A stretch of 64,000 nucleotides of DNA from Nocardia transvalensis NBRC 15921. GTDB lineage: Bacteria > Actinomycetota > Actinomycetes > Mycobacteriales > Mycobacteriaceae. The notes below the pieces were generated by a model. The model had not been told where the DNA came from and searched no databases. It was given only the letters and a program-made list of their open reading frames with translations. Both the position numbers and the translations under genes were made by a program. The number at the start of each line of letters is the position of its first letter. The first letter of the stretch is position 1. This document shows, in pieces, positions 1 to 8,084 of the stretch. The stretch lies in NCBI RefSeq assembly GCF_000308875.1, contig NZ_BAGL01000085.1:1-64000 (forward strand), in the 5' to 3' direction.

Positions 1-519
1 GGGCAACTGGTTGCGGGCCAGGAATTCCCGCACCTGCGAGCAGCGCGCCGACCAGCGGTGGCCGATCACCTTGGTCTCGTGCACCGGGCGATGCTCGTCG
101 CCGCGCCACGCCTCCAGCAGCGCGTCGACCACCGGATAGAGCTTCTCCTCCGGCGGATCCCACGGCTTGAGCAGATAGTGGTCGAGATCGACGACATTGA
201 TCGCCTCGATGGCGGCATTGGTATCGGCGTACGCGGTGAGCAATACGCGGCGGGCGTACGGATGGAGATCCATCGCCCGCTCCAGGAATTCGATGCCGTC
301 CATCTCGGGCATCCGGTAATCGGCGATCATGACGGCGACCGGCTGGCCGCGCAGTTTCATCTCGCGGAGCGCGTCGAGCGCCGCGGCGCCCGACTCGGCG
401 CGCAGGATTCGGTAATCCGCTCCGTATCGGCGCCTCAGATCGCGGACCACGGCCCGGGATACTCCCGGATCGTCGTCGACGCTGAGGATCGCCGGTTTGG
501 CGACAGCTGGTGAAGTCAC
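1..519 (-). CDS. Response regulator fused to thioredoxin-reductase-like FAD oxidoreductase (N-terminal part only)
   Basis: The gene is cut by the left edge, and only the first 173 residues are visible. They form a receiver domain: an acidic pocket at residues 15-17 (DDD), phospho-acceptor D67 in the segment MIADYRMPEMDG, T95 and K118 in HYLLKPWDPP. The residues that follow (VIGHRWSARCSQVREFLARN) match the linker that, in known actinobacterial proteins, joins this receiver to a thioredoxin-reductase-like FAD/NAD(P) domain; that domain lies outside the window. I chose the GTG at 519 because it places the receiver start at the usual distance from the N-terminus. There is no convincing Shine-Dalgarno sequence, only GAG directly before GTG, so the start is uncertain. 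Family members are thought to couple redox state or cyclic nucleotides to signalling, but the role is poorly established. Confidence 0.85.
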   Translation of the reverse strand, partial: MTSPAVAKPAILSVDDDPGVSRAVVRDLRRRYGADYRILRAESGAAALDALREMKLRGQPVAVMIADYRMPEMDGIEFLERAMDLHPYARRVLLTAYADTNAAIEAINVVDLDHYLLKPWDPPEEKLYPVVDALLEAWRGDEHRPVHETKVIGHRWSARCSQVREFLARNQLP

Positions 520-552
520 CTCAAAAGTATCGTCGCTCGCGCAAGTCCGCGC

Positions 553-750
553 TCACAGTCGATGATGCTGGACCAGATCCAGCTCGGTGGGGGTCAGCAA
601 CCGTTCGAGCCTTTCCTCGCGTTCGGCCACCGCGCGCTGCGATCTCTTACCGCCCGTCCGCATCGGGCTGGGAGTGTCCTCGTATTCCGAAACCGGAAGT
701 AACGGAACGGAATCCGCGTACCGGCGGTGGAGGAGAAAGCGGAGATTCAC
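553..750 (-). CDS. Possible small hypothetical protein, 65 aa
   Basis: This open frame starts with ATG and ends 33 bases before the start of the receiver/oxidoreductase gene on the same strand, so the two could be co-transcribed. The second half is rich in charged residues (REERLERLLTPTELDLVQ) and has the high third-position GC of real genes here. The first half has weaker codon bias. I do not recognise the protein. It may be a real small gene, a gene with a later start, or chance. Confidence 0.35.
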   Translation of the reverse strand: MNLRFLLHRRYADSVPLLPVSEYEDTPSPMRTGGKRSQRAVAEREERLERLLTPTELDLVQHHRL

Positions 751-859
751 GGCCGATCACCTCACGTTGGACGAAAACTCGGGCTCGGGTCGGTTGCTTC
801 GTTGCCTTCCGTCTCATCTATCTGCCATTGTGCGTCCGTTATTACAATTAGGGGTACCC

Positions 860-877
860 ATCACATCAGAATGTGAT
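860..877. promoter_or_regulatory. Inverted repeat, candidate operator
   Basis: ATCACAT-CAGA-ATGTGAT is a perfect 7+7 bp inverted repeat with a 4 bp spacer. It lies 12 bp downstream of a TACAAT -10-like hexamer and about 115 bp before the start at 992. The half-sites are not in the order of the CRP consensus (TGTGA then TCACA). The binding protein is unknown. Confidence 0.4.
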
Positions 878-991
878 CTAGTCGATTTTCAATCGGCTGT
901 GGCCCGCATCACTTCGGTGACATCCCCGGGGATCCGTACCGGCTGCCCAGTAGGATTACCGGTACCGTTCGTCACACCATCGGAGGCACTG

Positions 992-1441
992 TTGCCGAAC
1001 ACCCTGGAAGCCACCGTCGAGATCGCCGCGCCGCCGGAACGGGTCTGGGCGGTCGTCTCGGATCTCAAGCGGATGCCGGAGTTCAGCCCGAATACGGTCC
1101 GCATGGTCGCGCTGGGCACGCCGCGCTCCGGCGCCTGGACGGTCAATCTCAATCGCGACGGGCGCAAGTACTACCCGACCACCTCGCGGATCGTCCGGTT
1201 CGAACCGAACCAGGCCTTCGCGTTCCGGATGAACGAGAACGGCACGGTGTGGAGCTACACGCTGGAGCCGACCGACTCCGGCACCCGGCTCACCGAACGC
1301 CGCGACGTCCCCAACGGGGTCCGCAAGCCGGTGCGCGTGCTGATCGACGCCTTCCTGGGCGGCGAGGAGCAGTTCGAGTCGAACCTGGTGCGGGGCATGA
1401 ACGAAACCCTCGGCAAAATCAAGGCCGCCGCCGAGCGGTAG
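992..1441 (+). CDS. SRPBCC (polyketide cyclase/START-like) family protein, 149 aa
   Basis: The protein begins LPNTLEATVEIAAPPERVWAVVSDL, the first strand and helix of the SRPBCC helix-grip fold that binds hydrophobic ligands in a deep pocket. It ends in the long C-terminal helix (NLVRGMNETLGKIKAAAER) typical of the family. The open frame extends upstream to 587, but the start is set at TTG 992 because GGAGG lies at 982-986, five bases before it, and the homologous fold begins immediately after. The ligand cannot be inferred. The gene stands alone, with the SIMPL lipoprotein gene starting 46 bp downstream on the same strand. Confidence 0.8.
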   Translation: MPNTLEATVEIAAPPERVWAVVSDLKRMPEFSPNTVRMVALGTPRSGAWTVNLNRDGRKYYPTTSRIVRFEPNQAFAFRMNENGTVWSYTLEPTDSGTRLTERRDVPNGVRKPVRVLIDAFLGGEEQFESNLVRGMNETLGKIKAAAER

Positions 1442-1487
1442 GGCGTGTTCCGCGAACACGGCGGGCCGGTCCGCGTAGGTTCCGGCC

Positions 1488-2186
1488 ATGCGACGAATCA
1501 CTGGGGCCGTGGCCGTATTCGCGGGTACGGCCGCCCTCTTGACCGGATGCGGTGACTCGGGCTCGGCGGGAACCGACCGGGATGTCACGGTCGTCGGCAC
1601 CGGTCAGGTGCGCGGGGCGCCCGATACGCTCAACGCCGATCTCGGGGTCGAGGTGACCGCACCGGACGTTTCCACGGCGATCGAGACGGCCAACGGGCGG
1701 GCGAAGGCGGTGAACGACGCCGTGGTCGGCGCGGGCGTCGCGCGCGAGGACATCCGGACCACCGACGTCTCGCTGCAACCCCAGTACGGGCCCGGCTCCG
1801 ATCGCGCGGTGACCGGGTATCGCGCGACGAACACCGTGCACATCACCGTGCGGGATCTGGCGAAGGCGTCGGGGGTGCTGGACGCCGCGGTGAAGGCCGG
1901 GGGTAACGACGCCCGGCTGCGCGGGGTCTCCTTCGCGCTCGACGACAATTCGAAACTGCTGGCCGACGCCCGCGCCCGCGCCTTCGCCGATGCCAAGTCC
2001 CGGGCCGAGCAGTACGCGGTGCTGTCGGGGCTGAAGTTGCGAGATGTCAAGACCGTCAACGAGACTCGTAGCGGCGGCGACGAGCCGCCGACGCCGCGCA
2101 ATCAGTTCGCGACGCCCGCGGTACCGCTCGAACCGGGGATGCAGACGGTGACATTCAACGTCACCGTCACCTGGAATATGGGGTAA
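1488..2186 (+). CDS. SIMPL domain (DUF541) lipoprotein, 232 aa
   Basis: A signal peptide ends in a lipobox, LLTGC with Cys21 as the predicted lipidated residue, so the protein should be anchored on the outside of the cytoplasmic membrane. Residues about 33-231 form a SIMPL/DUF541 domain, recognised by the opening VTVVGTGQVRGAPDTLNADLGVEV, the middle block SVQPQYG-like (SLQPQYGPG) and the helix with repeated alanines and KSRAEQYA. Family members in other bacteria are periplasmic or surface proteins of unclear biochemical function, some linked to oxidative stress or signalling. The gene ends nine bases before the stop of the convergent KAS III gene, leaving no room for a separate terminator. 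Confidence 0.85.
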   Translation: MRRITGAVAVFAGTAALLTGCGDSGSAGTDRDVTVVGTGQVRGAPDTLNADLGVEVTAPDVSTAIETANGRAKAVNDAVVGAGVAREDIRTTDVSLQPQYGPGSDRAVTGYRATNTVHITVRDLAKASGVLDAAVKAGGNDARLRGVSFALDDNSKLLADARARAFADAKSRAEQYAVLSGLKLRDVKTVNETRSGGDEPPTPRNQFATPAVPLEPGMQTVTFNVTVTWNMG

Positions 2187-2195
2187 GCGAGGCGA

Positions 2196-3224
2196 TTACT
2201 GCCAGTTGGGAAGCTTCACAACCTGGGCGGCGTAGGACAGCCCGGCGCCGAAGGCGACCAGGAGCGCGTCGGCGCCCGGTTTGGTCTCGCCGCTGCGCAG
2301 CAGCGCCTCCATGGCCAGCGGGATCGAGGCGGCCGAGGTGTTGCCGGCCTCTTCGATGTCGTGGGCCAGTGCGCAGCTCTCGGGCAATTTGAGCTCGCGG
2401 GCCATGATCTCGATGATGCGGCCGTTGGCCTGGTGCGGGACCATGGCGTCGATCTCCTCGGGGGTGAGGCCGGCCCGCTCGATGGCGTCGGTGCACACCT
2501 TCTTCAGCGAATGCGCCGCCCAGCGGAAGACCGCGGTGCCCTCCATCGCCAGCCAGGGGCGGACCGCCTCGAGGCCCTTCTCGTCGATCTCGGCGAAGAA
2601 CTCCATCCAGTCCTTGTCCTGGCGGATGGCGTGGTGCTGGGTGCCGTCGGAGCCCCAGACGGTCGGGCCGATGCCGGGCTCGTCGGACGGGCCGATAACG
2701 ACCGCGCCCGCGCCGTCGGCGAACAGGAACGCGGTGCCGCGGTCGGCGGGGTTCACCGCATCGGTGAGGCGCTCGACGCCGATCACCAGGACGTGACCGG
2801 CGGTACCGCCCTTCACCAGATCGGAGGCCAGGCCGACGGCGTGGCAGAAGCCCGCGCACCCGGCGGAGATATCGAAGGCGGCTGGGTTGTTCATCCCCAG
2901 CTCCGTAGCGATCTGCGGCGCGGCCGCCGGGGTTAATAGCAGCCAGGTGGAGGTCGCGACGATGACGCAGTCGACCTGATCGGGCGTGATGTCGGCCGCC
3001 GCGAGGGCGTCGCGCGCGGCCGCGGCGCTCATGCCGATGATCGTTTCGGAATCCGAGGCGAACCGCCGGGTCTTGATGCCCGAGCGGGTGCGGATCCATT
3101 CGTCGCTGGAGTCGATCGGTCCGGCAACCTCGTCGTTGGTGACGACCCGGGCCGGGCGGTAGACGCCGAGCCCGAGCATCGCGGTGTGCTCCACCCCTGT
3201 GACCTGGGCGAGTCGAGCTGCCAT
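2196..3224 (-). CDS. fabH: Beta-ketoacyl-ACP synthase III (KAS III), 342 aa
   Basis: This thiolase-fold enzyme condenses an acyl-CoA primer with malonyl-ACP to start or feed fatty acid elongation. The catalytic triad is intact: Cys123 in DISAGCAGF, His264 in VPHQANGRI and Asn295 in GNTSAAS. Length and the segment SSDEWIRTRSGI are standard for FabH. The start ATG 3224 is preceded by AGGAGA at a good distance. It is a single gene between two plus-strand genes, not in a fab cluster, so whether it primes the housekeeping FAS-II/mycolate pathway or another lipid cannot be told. The gene symbol reflects family membership; Nocardia carries several KAS III paralogues. Confidence 0.9.
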   Translation of the reverse strand: MAARLAQVTGVEHTAMLGLGVYRPARVVTNDEVAGPIDSSDEWIRTRSGIKTRRFASDSETIIGMSAAAARDALAAADITPDQVDCVIVATSTWLLLTPAAAPQIATELGMNNPAAFDISAGCAGFCHAVGLASDLVKGGTAGHVLVIGVERLTDAVNPADRGTAFLFADGAGAVVIGPSDEPGIGPTVWGSDGTQHHAIRQDKDWMEFFAEIDEKGLEAVRPWLAMEGTAVFRWAAHSLKKVCTDAIERAGLTPEEIDAMVPHQANGRIIEIMARELKLPESCALAHDIEEAGNTSAASIPLAMEALLRSGETKPGADALLVAFGAGLSYAAQVVKLPNWQ

Positions 3225-3301
3225 CGTGGTTCTCCTAGGTAGCCGCGCACGAACGTTCCTTCATCGGGCCCGCGTCCCCGCCCGCGTACGCGCGCGTAGA
3301 C

Positions 3302-3316
3302 ATGAGGCCCCCTCAT
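3302..3316. promoter_or_regulatory. Short inverted repeat between divergent genes
   Basis: ATGAGG-CCC-CCTCAT is a perfect 6 bp inverted repeat in the 211 bp gap between the divergently transcribed KAS III gene and the small membrane protein gene. It could be an operator for either gene. No regulator gene is adjacent. Confidence 0.25.
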
Positions 3317-3435
3317 ATTAGCCGGAAGACGGACGGGCGTCGTGGGTATTGTCACAATCAATTGGGTATTGCGAGTTCGCACGCCGGTTGCGACCGGCGG
3401 TGACACCCCGTCCCAACAAGCGATGCGAGGACACC

Positions 3436-3708
3436 ATGCTCGGTCTCGGAATTATCGGCTGGATCATCATCGGCGGCCTGGCGGGCTGGATCGCCAGCAA
3501 GTTCATGAAAACGGACGAACAACAGGGGATCCTCCTCAACATCGTCGTCGGCGTCGTCGGCGGCTTGCTGGGCGGATTCCTGCTGAAGCTGCTCGGCGTC
3601 GACGTCGAGGGCGGCGGGATCATCTTCAGCTTCCTCACCTGCCTCGGTGGCGCGGTGATCCTGCTGTGGCTGGTCCGCCTGGTCACCGGTCGGCGAAAAG
3701 TAGGCTGA
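3436..3708 (+). CDS. GlsB/YeaQ/YmgE family stress-associated membrane protein, 90 aa
   Basis: A short, very hydrophobic protein with three predicted membrane helices, roughly residues 2-20, 31-49 and 58-80. Glycine-rich signatures (GIIGWIIIGGLAGWIASKFM and NIVVGVVGGLLGGFLL) define the transglycosylase-associated/GlsB family. Members are induced by general stress in several bacteria; the molecular function is unknown. The open frame runs further upstream to 3349, but GAGG at 3427-3430 sits five bases before ATG 3436 and the family starts there. A clear factor-independent terminator follows at 3722-3757. Confidence 0.85.
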   Translation: MLGLGIIGWIIIGGLAGWIASKFMKTDEQQGILLNIVVGVVGGLLGGFLLKLLGVDVEGGGIIFSFLTCLGGAVILLWLVRLVTGRRKVG

Positions 3709-3721
3709 CCGGCCGATCGTG

Positions 3722-3757
3722 CCACCGCAGCGGCGAACTCGTCGCTGCGGTGGTTTT
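3722..3757 (+). terminator. Rho-independent terminator after the GlsB-family gene
   Basis: An 11 bp perfect stem (CCACCGCAGCG / CGCTGCGGTGG) with a 10-base loop is followed by TTTT and a T-rich tail. It begins 13 bases after the stop codon. This is one of only two classical hairpin-plus-T-run terminators I see in the window. Confidence 0.8.
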
Positions 3758-3834
3758 CGCTGTCTCAGCACACGCTCCGACCGGCCGCGTCCCGTATGGT
3801 GTGAGCGACTTGTCCACGCACGAAAGAGGAGCCT

Positions 3835-4551
3835 GTGGCCCGCCGCCCCACCCCGCCCGGCACGCCCGACCGCACCGGCCTCGGCCACGTCGCCGATCTG
3901 GTTCGCGACGCGATTCCGCCGTTGCATCCCGCCGGTCTGCCGTTCGTGGCGACGCCGCTGGTGGTCGCGCTGCTGGGCCGTCGGCGAAAGTGGCTGCGCC
4001 GCGGCGGTTTCGCGGCCGCGGCGGCGACGGCGGCGTTCTTCCGGCATCCGCACCGGGTGCCGCCGAACCGGCCGAATATCGTGGTCGCCGCCGCCGACGG
4101 GCAGGTCGCGCTGGTCGACTCCGCGGTGCCGCCGGCCGAATTGAACCTGGGCGACGCCGAATTGCCGCGGGTGAGCATCTTCCTCTCGGTGCTGGACGTG
4201 CATGTGCAGCGCACGCCGGTCTCCGGCACCGTGCGTGACATCGTCTACCGCCGTGGGCAGTTCCGCTCCGCCGATCTGCCCGAGGCGAGTTCGGTGAACG
4301 AGCGCAACAGCGTCGTCCTCGAGACCGACGCCGGGCAGTTGGTGACCGTCGTGCAGATCGCGGGCCTGCTGGCGCGGCGCATCGTGTGCGACGCCAAGGC
4401 CGGCGACAAGCTGGCCATCGGAGACACCTACGGGCTGATCCGATTCGGCTCGCGAGTGGACACGTACTTCCCGGCCGGGACGCGGCCGCTCGTCACGCCG
4501 GGTCAGCGCACCATCGGCGGGGAGACGGTGCTCGCAGAACTGCTCTCATGA
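3835..4551 (+). CDS. psd: Phosphatidylserine decarboxylase proenzyme, 238 aa
   Basis: Converts phosphatidylserine to phosphatidylethanolamine at the membrane. The short, archaeal/actinobacterial-type protein cleaves itself between Gly205 and Ser206 in the segment LIRFGSRVD, and the serine becomes the pyruvoyl cofactor. Other family blocks are RVSIFLSVLDVHVQRTPVSG and the SSVNERNSVVLET region. One or two membrane segments lie in the N-terminal third (about 33-65). Start GTG 3835 follows AGAGGAG at five bases. Its stop overlaps the pssA start (ATGA), so the two successive enzymes of phosphatidylethanolamine synthesis are translationally coupled. Corresponds to Rv0437c in M. tuberculosis. Confidence 0.93.
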   Translation: MARRPTPPGTPDRTGLGHVADLVRDAIPPLHPAGLPFVATPLVVALLGRRRKWLRRGGFAAAAATAAFFRHPHRVPPNRPNIVVAAADGQVALVDSAVPPAELNLGDAELPRVSIFLSVLDVHVQRTPVSGTVRDIVYRRGQFRSADLPEASSVNERNSVVLETDAGQLVTVVQIAGLLARRIVCDAKAGDKLAIGDTYGLIRFGSRVDTYFPAGTRPLVTPGQRTIGGETVLAELLS

Positions 4552-5435
4552 TCGAGGAGACCGTTACCGAACAGGGGCGGCGGCGCCGGACGGTGCGACT
4601 GCTGCCCAGCATCGTCACGATCCTGGCGCTGTGCGCGGGACTGTCGGCAGTGAAGTTCGCCCTCGAGGGCTCGCTGGGCACCGCCGTGGCCATGATCGGC
4701 GCGGCGGCCGTCCTCGACATGCTCGACGGGCGGCTGGCCCGCATGCTGTCGGCGACGACCAAGATGGGCGCCGAACTCGATTCGCTCGCGGACGCGATCT
4801 CTTTCGGCGTCTCGCCCGCGCTCGTGCTGTACGTGACGTTCCTGAACCAGGACAGCCGGGGCTGGATCATCGCGCTGATCTACGCGGTCAGCATCGTGCT
4901 GCGGCTGGCCCGGTTCAACACGCTGATGGACGACGACACCCGGCCGGACTGGCAGCGCGAGTACTTCGTCGGCGTACCCGCGCCGGCGGCGGCGCTCATC
5001 GCGCTGCTGCCGCTGGCCGTGCACGAGCAGTTCCACAGCGGCTGGTGGAACAACTTCCCGGTGGTCGCGGCCTGGACGATCTTCGCGGCCCTGCTGGCCG
5101 TCAGCACCATCCCGACGCTGGCGCTGAAGTCGGTGTCGGTCGCGCCGCAGGCCGCCGCCGCGCTGCTGGTGCTGACCGCCCTCGCCGCCGCGGCGCTGGT
5201 CACCTACCCCCTCATCCTGCTGATGGTGCTGATCGGCCTGTACCTGGTGCACATCCCGTTCGCGTGGCGCTCCCAGCGCTGGGTCGCCGCCCGCCCCGAG
5301 ACCTGGCACCACAAACCCGCCGAACGCCGCGCCCAACGCCGCGCCTCCCGCCGCCGCCCGGCCCTGCGCGTCCCCCGCGTCCCGGTGTCGTCCTCCCGTC
5401 TGCGTTTACGGCGTCCGGGGGCCCGGGAGCGCTGA
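4548..5435 (+). CDS. pssA: CDP-diacylglycerol--serine O-phosphatidyltransferase, 295 aa
   Basis: Makes phosphatidylserine from CDP-diacylglycerol and serine, supplying the substrate of Psd encoded just upstream. The CDP-alcohol phosphotransferase signature is complete: D57-x2-D60-G61-x2-A64-R65-x8-G74-x3-D78-x3-D82. About seven membrane helices fill residues 20-255. The C-terminal 40 residues are an arginine-rich cytoplasmic tail (PAERRAQRRASRRRPALRVP). The ATG overlaps the psd stop by four bases. A palindromic repeat element follows 39 bases after the stop. Matches Rv0436c in order and family. Confidence 0.93.
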   Translation: MIEETVTEQGRRRRTVRLLPSIVTILALCAGLSAVKFALEGSLGTAVAMIGAAAVLDMLDGRLARMLSATTKMGAELDSLADAISFGVSPALVLYVTFLNQDSRGWIIALIYAVSIVLRLARFNTLMDDDTRPDWQREYFVGVPAPAAALIALLPLAVHEQFHSGWWNNFPVVAAWTIFAALLAVSTIPTLALKSVSVAPQAAAALLVLTALAAAALVTYPLILLMVLIGLYLVHIPFAWRSQRWVAARPETWHHKPAERRAQRRASRRRPALRVPRVPVSSSRLRLRRPGARER

Positions 5436-5474
5436 GTCATGCGCACCCCGTGCTCGGCGGCCCCGCCTGCTCTT

Positions 5475-5542
5475 TTCCCGGCATGCTTTTGGCCGGGAAC
5501 CCTCTCGCGCCCGGGTGGATTCCGGCCAAAAGCATGCCGGAA
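5475..5542. repeat. Dispersed palindromic repeat, copy a (CCC arm then TCC arm)
   Basis: Two inverted hairpin arms: 5475-5499 (TTCCCGGC, loop ATGCTTTTG, GCCGGGAA) and 5520-5542 (TTCCGGC, loop CAAAAGCAT, GCCGGAA), separated by 20 bases. Each arm folds on itself with a perfect stem; the two arms differ at the same paired position (C-G in one, T-A in the other). It lies between pssA and the AAA ATPase gene, both on the plus strand. Read on the minus strand it has the same order as copies b, c and g. Confidence 0.9.
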
Positions 5543-5589
5543 ACAAGGGAGTGCGCCGAAAATCCGCCGAGGTGATCGGACCCTGCACA

Positions 5590-7815
5590 ATGGGACAGGT
5601 GCCTGATCTCTCATTGACCGCTCGTCTGAACCGTTCGGCCGCCGACACCCGGCGGGGGGTGGTGCGGTTGCATCCGGAGGCGCTGGCGGCGTTGGGGTTG
5701 CGGGAGTGGGACGGGATCGCGCTGGTCGGGTCGCGGCGGACGGCGGCGGTGGCGGGGGTGGCGCCGAAGGGGACGCCCGCCGGGGTGATCCTGCTGGACG
5801 ATGTGACGCTGTCGAATGCGGGGGTGCGCGAGGACGCGACCGTGGTGGTGGCGCCGGCGACCGTGTTCGGGGCGCGGCAGATCTCGGTGACGGGGTCGAC
5901 GCAGGCCTCGCACACCATTCCCGAGGCGACGCTGCGGCAGGCGCTGCTCGGCAAGGTGGTCACCGTCGGGGACGCCGTCTCGCTGCTGCCGCGCGATCTG
6001 GGACCGGGGACCAGCACAGCGGCTGCGACACAGGCGCTTTCGCGCACCTTCGGGATCGCGTGGACCTCCGAGCTGGTGACCGTCACGGCCACCGATCCGG
6101 TGCGCGGGCCGGTGAGCGTGCAGCCCAACAGCGCGGTCGTCTGGGGCGCGGGCGTGCCCGCGGCGGATGCCTCGCACGATCCGGGCGCGGGCGCCGACAG
6201 CCAGTCCGGCCCGCCGGGTACGCGAATGCGGGTGCGGGAGCGGCCGTCCGCGGTGGATGTGGCCGATCTGGCCGGGGTGCGCCCCCAGGCGGGGAAGCTC
6301 TCGGAGTGGCTGAGCCTCGCACTCGACGAGCCCGAACTGCTGAAAACCCTTGGGGCCCCGCCCCATCTCGGCGTGCTGGTCACCGGCCCGGCCGGCGCCG
6401 GTAAGGCGACGCTGGCGCGGGCGGTGGCCACCCCGCGCCGCATCGTCGAACTCGACGGCCCCACCGTCGGGGCGACCGAGAGCGGCACCCGGCTGCGGGA
6501 GGTGGGGCTCGCGGTCTCCGAAATCTGTTCCGGCCCCGGCGGAGTGCTGCTGATCACCGATATCGATGCGCTGCTGCCGGCGGCTCCGGAACCGGTCGCC
6601 GCCCTCATCCTCGATCAGCTGCGCGCGGCCGTCGCGACTCCCGGAGTCGCGTTCCTGGCCACCACCTCTCACCCCGCCGGTATCGATACCCGTTTGCGCG
6701 CACCGGATCTGTGCGATCGCGAGGTCGCCCTCACCCTGCCGACGGCGGCCGTGCGCAAGGACCTGCTGGAGCAGTTGCTGCGCAAGGTACCCACCGAGGA
6801 TCTGAAGCTCGACGAGATCGCCTCCCGCACACCAGGGTTCGTGGTGTCCGACCTGGCGGCGCTGTGCCGGGAGGCCGCGCTGCGGGCGGCATCGCGGGCC
6901 AGCCGCGACCACACCGACCCGGTGCTGACCCAGCCCGATCTGGTCGGCGCGCTGGAGGTGATCCGTCCGCTGTCGCGGTCGGGCACCGAGGAATTGGCCA
7001 TCGGCAGTCTCGGCCTGGACGACGTCGGCGATATGACGGAGACCAAGCAGGCGCTGACCGAGGCGGTGCTGTGGCCGCTGCGGCATCCGGATTCGTTCGC
7101 CCGGCTCGGCATCGATCCGCCGCGCGGCGTCCTGCTGTACGGGCCGCCGGGCTGCGGGAAGACCTTCCTGGTGCGGGCGCTGGCCGGGAGCGGGCAGCTG
7201 AGCGTGCACGCCGTGAAGGGCGCCGAGCTGATGGACAAGTGGGTCGGCTCGTCGGAGCGGGCGGTGCGCGAATTGTTCCAGCGCGCCCGCGATTCCGCGC
7301 CCTCGCTGGTCTTCCTCGACGAGGTGGACGCGCTGGCACCGCGCCGCGGTCAGAGCAGCGATTCCGGGGTCGGCGACCGCGTGGTGGCGGCACTGCTCAC
7401 CGAATTGGACGGGGTGGAGCCGCTGCGCGATGTGGTCGTGGTGGGCGCGACGAACCGGCCGGAACTCATCGATCCCGCCCTGACCCGCCCCGGCCGACTG
7501 GAACGCCTGGTCTTCGTCCCGCCCCCGGACGCCGACGGCCGCACCGCGATCCTGCGCACCGCCGCCCGATCCGTCCCGCTGGCCGCCGACGTCGACCTCA
7601 CGGCCCTGGCCGCCGACCTGAACGGCTATTCCGCCGCGGACTGCTCGGCCCTCCTACGCGAAGCGGCACTGGCGGCCATGCGCCGCGACGTCGACGCCGC
7701 CGACATCACCGCCGCCGACGTCGCCGCCGCCCGCAAAGCCGTCCGCCCGTCCCTGGACCCGGACCAGGTCGAATCGCTCCGGCTCTATGCCGACCAGCGC
7801 GCCGGGACCACCTGA
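5590..7815 (+). CDS. CDC48/VCP-type double AAA+ ATPase, 741 aa
   Basis: An N-terminal CDC48-like domain (LTARLNRSAADTRRGVVRLH onwards) precedes two AAA modules. D1 has a Walker A at residues 266-273 (GPAGAGKA, the usual final S/T replaced by A) and a degenerate Walker B, so D1 is probably weak or inactive. D2 is canonical: Walker A 518-525 (GPPGCGKT), Walker B with D577-E578 (LVFLDEVDAL) and a GATNRPELIDPAL sensor region. It should unfold or remodel protein complexes; the substrates are unknown. The frame is open from 5515, but those upstream codons read through the repeat element, so I place the start at ATG 5590; GTG 5599 is an alternative. Equivalent to Rv0435c, next to pssA as in M. tuberculosis. 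Confidence 0.9.
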   Translation: MGQVPDLSLTARLNRSAADTRRGVVRLHPEALAALGLREWDGIALVGSRRTAAVAGVAPKGTPAGVILLDDVTLSNAGVREDATVVVAPATVFGARQISVTGSTQASHTIPEATLRQALLGKVVTVGDAVSLLPRDLGPGTSTAAATQALSRTFGIAWTSELVTVTATDPVRGPVSVQPNSAVVWGAGVPAADASHDPGAGADSQSGPPGTRMRVRERPSAVDVADLAGVRPQAGKLSEWLSLALDEPELLKTLGAPPHLGVLVTGPAGAGKATLARAVATPRRIVELDGPTVGATESGTRLREVGLAVSEICSGPGGVLLITDIDALLPAAPEPVAALILDQLRAAVATPGVAFLATTSHPAGIDTRLRAPDLCDREVALTLPTAAVRKDLLEQLLRKVPTEDLKLDEIASRTPGFVVSDLAALCREAALRAASRASRDHTDPVLTQPDLVGALEVIRPLSRSGTEELAIGSLGLDDVGDMTETKQALTEAVLWPLRHPDSFARLGIDPPRGVLLYGPPGCGKTFLVRALAGSGQLSVHAVKGAELMDKWVGSSERAVRELFQRARDSAPSLVFLDEVDALAPRRGQSSDSGVGDRVVAALLTELDGVEPLRDVVVVGATNRPELIDPALTRPGRLERLVFVPPPDADGRTAILRTAARSVPLAADVDLTALAADLNGYSAADCSALLREAALAAMRRDVDAADITAADVAAARKAVRPSLDPDQVESLRLYADQRAGTT

Positions 7816-7847
7816 TCCCCCAACCATCCCCCCAGCCATCCCCCTTT

Positions 7848-7913
7848 TTCCGGCACGCTTTTGGCCGGAATCCACCGTGACGAGGTGGGATCCCGGCCAA
7901 AAGCATGCCGGGA
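7848..7913. repeat. Dispersed palindromic repeat, copy b (TCC arm then CCC arm)
   Basis: Arms at 7848-7870 (TTCCGGC, loop ACGCTTTTG, GCCGGAA) and 7891-7913 (TCCCGGC, loop CAAAAGCAT, GCCGGGA), 20-base spacer. It begins 32 bases after the AAA ATPase stop. After the second arm, up to about 8010, decayed copies of the motif CTGCCGGGAA recur at irregular intervals, which look like a degenerate satellite extending from the CCC arm. Confidence 0.9.
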
Positions 7914-8084
7914 AAGAGAGGGTCGCCCATCGGGAAAGAGACTCTCGGCCTGCCGGGAAGGAGTGCCTCAGGCTGCCGGGGACTGAGGGGGCGGGCCGGG
8001 AAGTGGGGCGGGTGCCGACTTCGGTATCAACACAAACCGGCACGTCTCCCCGGTTGTGGCGTGGATCATAGGTATTTTCGGCTG

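Larger units (their letters stand above)
520..991. other. Intergenic region with candidate promoter and operator
   Basis: Apart from the doubtful 65-residue frame on the minus strand, I see no gene here. The stretch 830-900 is noticeably AT-richer than its surroundings and holds TACAAT at 843-848, a good -10 hexamer for the plus strand without a clear -35, followed by the palindrome at 860-877. Both would serve the polyketide cyclase-like gene starting at 992. Confidence 0.4.

Noticed and set aside
3342..4238. Alternative frames across the psd gene
   Set aside because: They are Arg/Pro/Gly-rich shadows of psd and the GlsB-family gene without family motifs.
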